From assembly GCA_003640385.1 (NCBI GenBank), contig RCAB01000072.1:62001-126000 (forward strand): DNA of 64,000 nt, in the 5' to 3' direction. The stretch comes from Setaria digitata (lineage: Eukaryota; Nematoda; Chromadorea; Rhabditida; Setariidae). The translations under genes were made by a program, and so were the position numbers. This document shows positions 12,745-24,768 of the stretch, one piece after another (position 1 is the first letter of the stretch; each line of letters opens with the position of its first letter). The notes below the pieces were generated by a model that searched no databases, was not told the origin of the DNA, and saw nothing but the letters and a program-made list of their open reading frames with translations.

Positions 12745-15700
12745 ATATCTTTAAAAAATATAAGACAGCAGTTAGTTTGCGGTTACTATTACTTTCTACG
12801 ATAGTGGTAACAGTGATAGTGATAATTATAATGTTAACATTCAGAATGATAAATGAAACAGTTAGTTAGAATCAAAATAACAATAAATGAAAAAGAACAG
12901 CTTTAATGCTGGTCGGTAAGTATAGCAATAAATTTTTTTTAAGCAATAATCAAATAATAATTAGGGTGTATGATTCAACTGTACCTACGATTCATATGTA
13001 TTTAAGACTTATCAGTGTATTTGAAACTCAATCCACGGGATTTTTCCAATAAATTTACGTTAATTAACAGTGTATTGTTTAACTGAACCTACTTAAAGGT
13101 TGCTTTATTACGGCTGTTTGACAGGAAATTTCTGTACTTTCTTCCTTCTTTTCCTTATACTTTAAATGGAATGAGACATTTCCTCATTGCAAGGTAGTCG
13201 AAGTAGACTTAAAAGTCAGAGCGAAGTCTTTTTGAAACCTGATATTGCAAAGATGGAAATTTCAACGAAATTCACTCGAAATCCTGCAGAGGCAGCGTTA
13301 TTAACTTGTGACGGTTAAAACTAACAACTCTCTGTTCCGTCAAGCGGGCTGCGTCCGTCTGATTGCCCAATTTCTGTTAATAACAAACTGATTCGTGTAT
13401 CCTGAAGGTGCAACCCTCAAGAAGGGCTACCTTGTTATCATCTATTTAATCATCGTTTATCTGTCGGATTTCCTTCTTCTATCCATCCCATTTCTTTTGC
13501 GATCGAAAAATGCGTAGCTACTGCTTCTGCGAATGAGAACATTTTTTATTAATTTTTTTCGAACATTCCTGTCTGATAAGCTGCAAAATCTGTTATGAAT
13601 CAGTAGTATCGGAGGGTAGAGATGACATACTTGTTAGTTAGTTAGTTGAAAAGCTTGACTGATCAATCAGTTATATCGCAGATCGGAACTGATAAGTATT
13701 CTCACTGAGCTATGATAGTATGCTGCATTCGCATCATTAGTTTTCATTGTATCACAATTATCTACAGTATTCTTCTCGTTTTAAAAATAAATAGATTTTG
13801 CTAGTTAGTGTGGCTGAAAAATTCAAAATAATCATCATTAGCATCAGGAATACAAATTTTTGATTATTTCAAAGTTGATTAAATTATCAAACCTAAGTGC
13901 TTCCTTTGTTTCATGCACTCAAGTAACCTAAAATTGCTCAAAATTTCTCAATTAAGTATATCGCCTTCAATAATTCTTACTATTCAATTTCAGTAAACTG
14001 ATGGAATGAGTGTTTGCAGTTTGGGACATAAAAAAGAAGAAATTTAAATTAGATGAAATCGATCTTATTTTACATTTGTCAAAGAAAAAGATGGAAAATA
14101 CCGACAAAACTCGTCAATAATTTCCTCTTACTGATGCAATATGGAATTCAGTTTAATTCGAGTTTGTTAGTCTAAGTATTAGAGCTTTGTCAAGACAATT
14201 AGTAATGAGGCAATCATTTTCGATCTTCAAAATTAAATCAAATTAATGTGAATTCAAAATTTGAATAAATATTTTTCGTGATTGCTGAATAATTCTATGA
14301 TAAAGGATGTTATTCAAACATTGCCATTATTCTAATTTTAATTTTTTAAATGAAAATTTTCGTTGCAAACCCTATTCAATTTTTAATGCCATCCACTCAA
14401 CTTTTAAAATTTCGTAAAAGGATAACTCAAAAGAATCCTATTTAAAATGCTATTGAAAATTGTTTCACTGCTTTGGTTAATGTTTCTGTATGTTTCGCAT
14501 AAAATTTTTCGTATTAAAAATATTTGGCAAATTTTAATTAGTGCGATGAAATTCTGTTGCGGTTATATTGAACCATTTTGTAGACGGGATGATTTCAAAC
14601 TAGGAATTTCAAATATACTGCTAGTAGCTTTATTTAAAATTTAAATTTCTGCTCAAGCATTCGCAAAACTTCATTCAACCGATCGTCGGTTAGTAATCAA
14701 AATGAAATTCAGTTCCGATTACTGATCACCAGTTTTATTCGTAAATTTGTCCTTTCAATCCTCCATAAACATAATTCCGAGTGAAAAATGAATCTACACT
14801 TCTTCTCGAACTGATGATTAATTACATATTTGGCTTCTGCATCTTTTCCGTTTTCTTATAATTCGTAAAATTGTATAACCACCTTCAGATGCTGATTGGT
14901 TGCTGATTCTGGTTTTTAATCCGATAAAAATTCATTTCCAACTTGGAATTCATTTCACTGTTCACTGAAAAGAGCCAAATCAATATGACTTTCAGTTCTC
15001 TTCTCAACATAAACTGCAAAACGACGGAATAAAGGGCAATGAGGAAGGTGCTGCAATGACTTTAAGCAACATTCGCCCCAATTTCCAAACAGTTTTACCG
15101 CATGAAATGAATGTTATTTGCAGTGAACAACGTGTGCTTCTCCTCTGCCTTGTCATTTAATTAAATTTGCTGTAGTTTCTCGCAGTAAGCAGTCTTTCCG
15201 TTGCACTCATTTCCGATTCTCATAATCACTCACTTTATCAGTTCTACTTCCGGATTTATTTCATTCGGATTGAATTAAATTACAATTCAAACAAATGTCA
15301 TCAACACATCCTGAAATGAAATCAATGCATTATTTAATGCCAAAATTGGAGCATCTGGGCTGGTACAAGTTGCAGAACAACTTTTCAGTCTGTTAGCTAA
15401 TCTATCATCATCCTTCATTTCATATTCTCTTCAATATCATTTTTATCACCACCGTCGTCGGGATAATTATCGTTAAATCATTCTTTATCACTATCTCCAC
15501 CTTCAATCTCGTTAACATTACCGTCATCATCAATATTACCAATATCACTACCGTCAAGTCTTTAGCATAGTTTTCTTAGTCTTACTGATGCGCGATCTCA
15601 TCTTCGCATTGAATTTTATTTCAACCTGCTATTTGTGCGCAAAGGTACACATAGAAAGATTTCTTGAGAAGTTACTCGAAAATATAGGTTACTGTGCCCA

Positions 15701-18700
15701 TTAGGTTTTAATAATAGGTCACATAATTTCTAGCGAGTTGATTCGCGACTGAGTAGAAGGATTCTGAATTTGCTCTGTCAGTATCAAGCTCGTTGTGGAA
15801 GGAGTCAGTTATTAGACATGTAAGATTCCATATATGCTTCTATCAGCTTTTCCAAGACTTCTGATTATTCTGATGAATTTTATTCTATTTCCATCGGAGT
15901 ATATATACAGCCTTCTGTTTTTCTGAATATGTCCACATAAATGCCTTCAACACAATGCAAGAATCACAACTCTATGAAATCTTTAAGAATGATGCAATTA
16001 AACGAGTTCAGTCATTTCAAGTATCTGACGTAATGCTCTTGAAAAAGGGAAAGAAAATGATCGAGAAATTTTCTAAATTTCAATTCCAACTGACAACTAT
16101 CAGCTTGAGATAAGCCAGTCAGAAAATGAAAACTGTCTTCCCTTCCGATGACTCTAGAAAATGATAAAGGTGAACCAGATGGGTAGGTTATGTAGAGCTG
16201 TACTCCTTTTAACTGGAAACAGCAAAAAGGCAAGAAAATCAGCAGTCTAAACTAAATCGAAACATGGTAATCCACGGGAACTTTTTCAGATCTGATAACA
16301 TGCATGCAACTATAATGATCCCATAGATAAGAGGAAGATATCACTATATGCTTCCATCATTAGAAGGTATCACTGCATGCTTCTATTATCAACATCATTT
16401 CAAACATGCCTACCTTACATGTTTTTTGCTTATCATCAGCTTCACTAATGTGAAATTTTATTGGACCTTGAAGATAAGCATATGTGCATTAAGGTATACA
16501 GACTGATATAAGGCTGTTAACGAAAAGTGGTATCATTTTCAAAAATAAGGGTTGATTTTATAGAAAGCGTGAAAAGTAAATAACATGGCGAAATTACCGC
16601 AGAGGAAAAATTGATGGAGAAATTAAAAATTCCTCAGTATTATAGCAAAAGCATTACTTAGCTACTATTCAGTTTTTGTTGCTGCTGGATCTGACGAATT
16701 TGAGATCAATTTACCTATCCGCAAAAATTAAGGGAATCTTATTCCTCTCACTAATTCTGAAATTTATCAAATGATTTCCGCAATAGTTTCTTTGATGGCA
16801 AATATCAGTAAATTACTACTTGTTAGGGAACATTTTAATTATAAAAAAAAAAACTATCCCTGCTAGATTTTTATAAACTAGAAAGGAAGATTTCGTTATT
16901 TGTATGGATTTTTATGTTTGGAGCATTGTTCACTTTTCCAAATAGGTACAATACGATGCTTTCCTTGCATTCAATGTCGTTGTTATCAAAAGTGTACATA
17001 TTTTTTGTATGCAAGAATTTTGAAATGAATTATGAAACGATAGATTTTTTTCGATCTTCTTGATTAACTTCTATTATCATTCGAAAGCACCTGCAAGTTT
17101 GTTCAGTTCAGATAAGACTGCGCAAGAAAACAATGTCGTAAGATGTAACTTAGAAGAAATGCAATTTTGTTGTGCTATTTAGTATACATTTCGCAGTGTT
17201 GTTTTAAATCTTTCTAAATGAATTAGAATTATACTTGTAAAAAAGAACTTGTTTCGAGGATATGCTGAAAAAGCAGTAAGTGAAGGTATTTCAAGTTTTT
17301 AGAAATACACGAAATTTGTAGCAGAAAATATATAAAAAAGGAAGGACAGAATCAGAAAAAAGGGAGGATATGGGGATGAACATAGCTGTCAGATATTTAA
17401 TTCGTTTTTTTTTTATATATATTTAATTCGACCCAAAACCAGTTCTGAATGGCTCAAGCATTGGAGCTAATAGCTGAAAATTTTTGCTAAATATTTTTTA
17501 GTGTAAATTTTCTTCTTATTTAAAGCATTATTAATTTCAAAAACTCTGGTCGCTACGGTTTGCTTTATTAATGATTATTTTTGCTCAAGATTGTTGTTTC
17601 AGTCTTTTTTCAATTATTATTCCGCAATTAAAGGTTTAAATATTTTTGTCTTTGATGATTTTATCATAAGTACGATTTTTTGATAAGTGCATTTTTTAAA
17701 ATGTAAAAAAAATTGCTACAATTACTAATTTATTGTTAGTGAACAGATTACAAGCATTCTGATGAGAAGTGAAACAAGCTCTTGGTGATTTATTGGTATA
17801 AGTCAAGACTTACTCTGATACTAAATATTCAACTTTACAGAATAACAATTTAAAGCAGTCTGGTATTTTACATGCCGTCTGGTTCAATAAAATGCATATC
17901 ACATTAATCATTAGTCTTTTATTTAAATTATCACATAATTAGTTGTGTGAAGACTTGAGTTTCACTACGTCACAGGGCTGATATTTCTATAAAAAAATAA
18001 AATTCTTGGATTTTTTTAGAAAATAGTTGAATAGCTTTAATTTTTGAAAAAAGAAAATTCGAGAAATGGCGAAACTCGACGACATTTAAATTTTAAATAC
18101 AGCAGTGAAGACATAGGTGTTTCAATCACTTCTTACCTTATGGTTTATTTCCGCAGAAATTCTTATGGCTTCAAATTTTCATTAAATATAAGATTTAAAT
18201 ATTTTTCTACCAATTAATTTAAGCTAATCTTTTTTTGATAACTCAAAAGTATACTAAACTATACTAACACAGGAAGAACAAGGAAAAGTGAAATGTGTGG
18301 GAAGATTAAATTGCAGTAACAAAGGCCATAAATCATTAGTACTATTATCGTTATCACTGATAATTGAGCCGAGCTACGCGGGATTTCGAATTTGGCTGGG
18401 ATAAAAGAAGAATGAGAAAGTACCTAGATGTGCATATCTTTTTCTAATAAAGGAATTAATTTATTCATTTAAAATTTTCTTTATATGAATACAAAAAATT
18501 ATTTTTACATCATCATCTCGATATTCCATTTATATGTTTTCCTCATCTTTTCAATCAATTTTATGATTTACTTGGGTAACACTGAAGTTCAAATGCAATT
18601 AATTTGACTATGAATTTGTTACTCACTCATGCATTGGTTGCCATTTAAAGACAAACAAAAAAAAAAAATTAGTAAATTTTTTATTTTCTACTCAACCCGT

Positions 18701-19580
18701 CGAATGAGCGTAACTTTAAAAAACGAGCTTTCTGCAACGAAACAGGAAATATGTTAAGATTTTCGATACGCTAGCTAATATATAAGCAGCATCCAGCTAG
18801 TATGTAGAAGATTGTCCTTTCCTATCGTTTAACGCTAACAAATGAAATTCTCAATTGTTGTTGTGAGAATTCGAAAATTCAGCCATCTCTTAAAGTCTTT
18901 CATTATTAAAATAGCTGGTGAAATTTTGCGTTTAGCGCTTCAAATTTCGTTATTTAATATAAAATGTTCTGACATTTCTTCAATGAGTTTCAAGTGAATG
19001 TTTACTGAGGTGGTTAAATATCAGTGCTTGTGACGTTGAAAAATTCTATTAGAATTAAAAATTGGATTGAGAAAACGTGCCTACTGAGAAAAACTGGATC
19101 TAGTCTATCGTAAAATATGTTTGAAATCAGTGGCACAAATATTTAACTAATAATATTTGAAGCAGAAATGGAGGAAAATGGAAATTCTCAAACAGTTCGA
19201 ATTCATTCGCTAATTTCTACAATTTTAGTTGAACAGCTTTTATTGTGACTCAGCTTTCTCTTTGCAATTCTTTGAACACTTAAACTCCAAAACCGTTTAT
19301 TAACTTGACAGTTTTAATAAATCGTGGTTTAGGTTAGGGTTTTCAAAGATCGCTGAATAAAACGGTGAAAATTCCTTTGATAGCAACATGATTAGAAATA
19401 TTTTTTATATCAATTTTACCTTGACTTCAACTTAATTGTTAATTTGTAATTACTAGTAACATTTTTCAAGATTTTACCAGAAATTAATATATATGTTAAT
19501 TTTGCTGTTTCTTCGAGAAATCTAAATAAAAGCTTAATTTGTCTCTTTGTATTCAATTAAACATCAGATAATTTCCGAAT
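12745..19580. other. Long gene-poor AT-rich region
   Basis: No exon chain, RNA gene or mobile element was recognised on either strand. Short open frames occur, for example 14447-14644 and 16012-16233, but they show no splice context or protein-like composition. A stretch near 15415-15560 is rich in ATC/CAT-type trinucleotides without forming a clean array. Confidence 0.5.
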
Positions 19581-19590
19581 TTATTTCAAG
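19581..19590 (+). promoter_or_regulatory. Probable trans-splice acceptor for the ion channel gene
   Basis: A T-rich tract ending in TTTCAAG lies directly against the ATG at 19591, with no upstream exon to join. This is a typical nematode outron acceptor. Confidence 0.45.
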
Positions 19591-22500
19591 ATGGAAACAG
19601 CGATACTAGTATTTTTGTTCCAAATATTGCAACTAGCAACACAAAGTGAAGATTCATCTGCAGGAGAACCTCAGAATCCTCGAAACTTAGAGCCTATCCC
19701 CAGTTTATTTAGCCTGAATACTTGCCAATATCTAAAAAATACATCCGGTAATTTTTGGATTTAATGTTTTTATTTTTACATGTGGAACTTTCATATCATT
19801 AAACGTAGCTCAAGATGTTGAAAAGGTGAAGAAATTTAAATTTGTCAGCACATTAGGCAATAAAATCTCTCAAAAGAAAAAAAAATTGGAAAGTAAAATT
19901 TCTGAAACGAGAAAGGGAATTTTTCAACACATTTTACAAATTTGTTTAAAAAGTAAGAAAAAAGCCAAACTGATGGTTTATTGGTGAATTTTTAACGCAT
20001 ATTACTAATGTAGATAAGCCATATTCTTTGGTCACTATTATTTCAGATATTGAAACATTAAATCGACATCAGTTCGAGATTCTCGAGCAATGCTTGTATT
20101 ATTATTTAGCAGCAGAAGCACAACGGAAAACGCAGTATTTTAATGCAATTCAAGCTTTGGCGGCATTTCCACCTGAAACCACCGGTTTAAGAGGGTCACG
20201 AGTTAAAGTGCTTTTCCATCAAATAACTCTCCAGCATTTTGTATTAGTAAGTAACTTCTTAATCCAAAAAGAATTTTTGAATTTAAAAATTATTCAAGTA
20301 ATTGTAATTTTATTATTCGCCGAACTTTTTCCCAGATTTTAATTGGATGAAAAAATATTTGAGTATTAAAAAATTAGATCAATTTTTGGTCGCTTTTCAA
20401 ACATTTTCCATCTTTTGAAAACTTTCTGCGATTTCAATTCATGTGTGGAGTAAAAATCTCAAAACAATTATTCAAGCATGTTGCACATCCAAACCAGTTC
20501 GGAGATGGTCTTAGATTTTATTAAAGCCAGTTTTTGATCTTCATTATTTGCTTAAATCAAACACAGAATTTATTTACCTTATACGAATTGTGAGCAAGTG
20601 AATATATCTTGGACAGCAATCATTAAATAATTAATGTTTATAGCACTGACCAGTTGATCAGATTTGTTTCAAATATTTTTTAGAATGAATTCATGAGGGA
20701 ACTGAACATCAATGGCTATATGATTGTATTCTGGGAGGACAATCGGCTCAGCTGGGATGAAAAGCATTGGAAATTGAAAAAACTCGAAATCAACTCCGTT
20801 AGCCACGTCTGGGTGCCAATGCTCACTGCGCAAGCGTAATAATATATTCTTAGTCTAACTAACAGTTGTGGTAGTAACTCTGTCTTTCCTCTTCATACTT
20901 TAAGCAGCTTAAATTTTATCATTCGATGAAAATTTCCAAAACAAGTATTTCCAACTTATAAGTGTTTGATTCGAGTTCTCGAGGAATTTCTGAACTCGAT
21001 TTACTGCTTATGAAAATTCACTTCGAGAGTGCTGTGATCGAACACTCGATACATTTTAAATTTATATTAGTTTAGATTTGATACGGCGGTCCGTAATGGT
21101 GATCTGATGGAAATAAGGCGAGTATCAATAAATAGTAACGGCACTGTCCGTGCTATTATCAATTTTTCGCTCCGGACATTCTGCGACGATTCTGATTTCA
21201 AGAATTTCCCAAATGACATGTATAGATGTTGTTATCAGATCGAGCCACATATTAATCAGGTTGTATTTCAATTCAAGAGCAAACTTGAGTTAAATTCAAT
21301 ACTCTTGCTCATAACTGCATCTTTCCAGATGAAATACACAGTATGATGAACGTGGGTTCACTTACTTTGAAGGTATTCAGTATTTAATTTTGAATATTTT
21401 TGTTCTAAATACTATAATTAAGGGAATTGCAAGACGTGCAGCAGTAAATTTCAATTTGAATTTTTGTTGTATATTTCAGAAAGGAATCGACTTTATCACT
21501 TCTAATCGGCCAGTTTTCACGGACGTGAAATATTTCCGTGATTATGGTTGGTATGTTTCCGGCAGTATGCCAGCTATTCAGGTCAACCAAGATTCACAGG
21601 TTCAGCAGGTATTAGATACTTAGTTTTTGATTTCGGATTAGCCCTTCAAATCAATTCTCTAAATAGTTTCACTGAATTAAAGCTCGGAATAATTAGAACA
21701 TATTCTTAGTAAAATTTGGCTTACCTAATTCAAAAGTAGTCTTTATAAAATTTCAGCTGGGTTTCTGTTTGAATTTGAAACGGTCAGCAAATTCCTTGCA
21801 TATCGAATTATCGCTACCGAATACAATTACATCTATTTTTTTCCTTCTGACACCTTTGCTAGGACAGATTCATCTGCAAATTTTCGCAAAGATGTTCATA
21901 CTTTTCCTGCAATTTCTAACTCTGCAACTCTTCTCTACACTTATTTCGCCACATCTCGGTTCTTCGGCTTCAACTCCAAGCATCTGTGTGTATTTCGGAA
22001 TTTTCAATTTTTAAAATTGTTCCAGTATCTGTTTATAAATATCAAAAAGTCTGGGAATTCGAACTTTTACTGAACTTTGATAAGCTTCATAAATGAATTA
22101 ATCAATATTTAGTCAGTTATTTCAGTACGATTTTTGGAATTCGCTCTGACAATTAACATGCTCAGTATAACTGTATCGATCACATTATGGATGTTCAGTA
22201 AAATTCGCCGCAATCTCCCACCATGGAATTGGCTCATAAAGTTTGTTTTTACAGATTTTGACTTCTTATAGACGAAACTTTTGAGATCCATCTTGTTTCT
22301 TTTTTCAAAATCTTTTGAAGGAAAAGCGAAATTGTGCATAATTATTAAATTAATAGATATAATTGGAATTAGTTGGTGAATATGCAATTTCATGGGATGT
22401 TTATTTTTCCTCTTTTTTCTGAACTGCAACCAGTTTCGTTTCCATCGCAGATTCGTTCAAATCAACTGAGACTTTGTTTTACTGCTAGACAGATAATCGA

Positions 22501-22748
22501 AATTATCTGCGACAGATAAATAATTTAACTTTCTAAATGATTAAATTTGTAGGACATCAGAAGTAATCAACCGGTGTGTTTGCGTGTTTAATTCGACGGA
22601 TAACTGTGCATCACTGCATGAGCAGGACAAGTCATCGACATCAAGTAATTATCAGGAAGACTGGACTAATGCATTCGTTGCTATACATGGTGTCGTCGTA
22701 TTTGCCTTATCACTTATCTTTATCCTCGGCTATTTGATGTTATTATAA
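19591..22748 (+). CDS. Cys-loop ligand-gated ion channel subunit (divergent nematode LGC type)
   Basis: A pentameric neurotransmitter-gated channel subunit at the plasma membrane. Exons: 19591-19747, 20047-20246, 20684-20835, 21076-21259, 21329-21372, 21480-21608, 21757-21985, 22126-22240, 22553-22748, about 468 residues. Order: signal peptide METAILVFLFQILQLA; ligand-binding domain with WEDNRLSWDE and VSHVWVPMLTAQ; Cys-loop CDDSDFKNFPNDMYRC near residues 211-226; GSLTLK; M1 starting IELSLPNTITSIFFLLTPLL; M2 from FAKMFILFLQFLTLQLF; M3 INMLSITVSITLWMF followed by NLPPWNW; a short cytoplasmic loop; M4 AFVAIHGVVVFALSLIFILG and a stop. No adjacent Cys pair in loop C, so not an alpha-type acetylcholine subunit. 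The loop has 14 residues between cysteines rather than 13, and M2 starts with FAK, not GEK. All joins are in phase except exon 4 to 5, which is off by one base. Confidence 0.88.
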
Positions 22749-24768
22749 CGTATGCCCAATTTCCACAGAATCATTGAGTCTTTCCGATGATAACGTGCAT
22801 GAAAGTGATTGATACATTATTATCTGTATGTAAATTTCTGTTCAGATGTTTTTTTTCTTTTTTTTAAAAAACTGATAGATTCTGCATTGTAAGTTCGATG
22901 AAATTGTGAACAGTACTGCAGTAGAGCAATTAGAATTAATTTCCAGTTACTCTTTGAGATTTCTAAAGCAAATAAGCATATTGCCTAAAGGGTGTGCTAG
23001 ATGTAATGAAACAGTAGCCATAAGCCTTAATTCTTAGTATGTTTAGAATCTAGATGATATCAAACTTTATTAAGGTAATTGCAATATGCCTACAGCACCT
23101 TAACGTTTGGACCGAAGTCCCCTTCTCAGGTGATGCGCTCATTCATTAATTAACATATCTTTGTTAAATTTGAAGAGATTCATAATCAGTATGCTATAAG
23201 ACATCTGACCCATTCTCATTTAAAATTGATTTCAGGTTTTCAGGTGAAAATATATTCGAATTATAATGACAAATGGACACAAACAGGAGTTACCGAAATT
23301 TTTACTTTTCAAGCTCTTTTAGTCGTAGGGAATTGTTCTTTCCTGCTGAATTTTGAAAACCGTATTAAGCAAATAAAGCAGTTTAAGGAATAATAAGTCT
23401 TTAAGTTAAAAGCAACTGATGAAGTATAGCTTTGACTTCGAACATCATCGTCACATTTCGTTTTTTCTGTCCACCGCTTTGTTTTAAAGATTTTGCTATA
23501 TCACATGATTGGCACCACAAAAGCATCTTTGGAAATTGTTAATCGAACCTCGGGAAGATTTTCTTGATAAGGATTAAAAATTTGTCAAATTTAACTGCTA
23601 CTTTCCACTAATATCTTCGTCCAAACCATTTTTCTTTTCTACTTCAGCTTTACTCATGCCACATGCTTAGTGATGGATGACAAGATTTTCGCTGTATGCC
23701 AATTTTCTTAATTGCCTCAGATTTAAAAACAGTTGAGAAATTTTGGAAATTCAAAAAATTTGAGCAGAATTTTAACATCAGTGAAGCAGAAAAGACGAAA
23801 AAGGCATAGAAAATGAAGCAGTGAAATGCTGTCCAACTTCTCGTCCAACTGCTTTGTAATGATACTTACAGTGACAAATTTTTTTCATCTTCACCACCTG
23901 TATCACTTTTTCATTCACCAGAAAAAGAAGAAAGAAAAACAAACGAACAAACAAATCCAATATTTTCAAGTCATCCGAAGAAAAGAGAACTGCTCGCTCA
24001 ATCACAATCGCTTCTCCAATTTTTATATGCAACATTAAATTTTCACTAATGTCGAATTAATATGTTGAAGTGCGAGTAGTATAAAAGATCGAAAATCGAT
24101 GATAAAACTATTTTTCATTTTAGTAATACAGTTCAGTGACTGACGATTGTGCCGGGCAAGCTATCACAGTTCGCAAAAATAACGATTCATCGTGAAAAGA
24201 TGCAAGTGCTAAAAACAATTTGTGAATATTTTCAAGTTTACAACAAATAGGAAACTGTTGTGCAAATTAACAAAAATAAAATGGAAAAAAATTGAGAAAG
24301 ACGGTAACACAGTTTCAAACGGTGTCCATTTAAATGACATGGCGAAATGGCTTTATTAGAATAAATAAATTAGAATCGAATATTCATTTATAAATGAGTT
24401 ATAAAGATATATTAAGCTTTGTGAGACATCATCTATCACCTCAAGTATTAGAAAAGGAATCACTATTTCAATCAAACTTCATGTCTGTTTTAATGTTCAC
24501 TTAAAAGAATTGAAGTTTCATTATTTGTGATTTCTGTTGCTACGGAAGAAATCCTGAGAAATTTTCCCTAAAGTTGTTGCAATCCTTAACGTTGAAGTAA
24601 AGTTGATTGCCGATATGCAGAAAAACAATAAACTAAATAAGTAGTGGTTTTCATCAAACTCTGAAGAACTGATAACATCAAAAATGGAATGGACGGAAGT
24701 AAATTCTTTGTGTACAGCACTAATATCATTAATTTCTTACACTTCTTTCTAAGTGATCTTTGGAAGAT
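22749..24768. other. Intergenic region between convergent genes
   Basis: Lies between the 3' ends of the ion channel gene (plus) and the dyc-1-like gene (minus), so both 3' UTRs should fall here. No coding exon or RNA gene was recognised. Confidence 0.5.
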
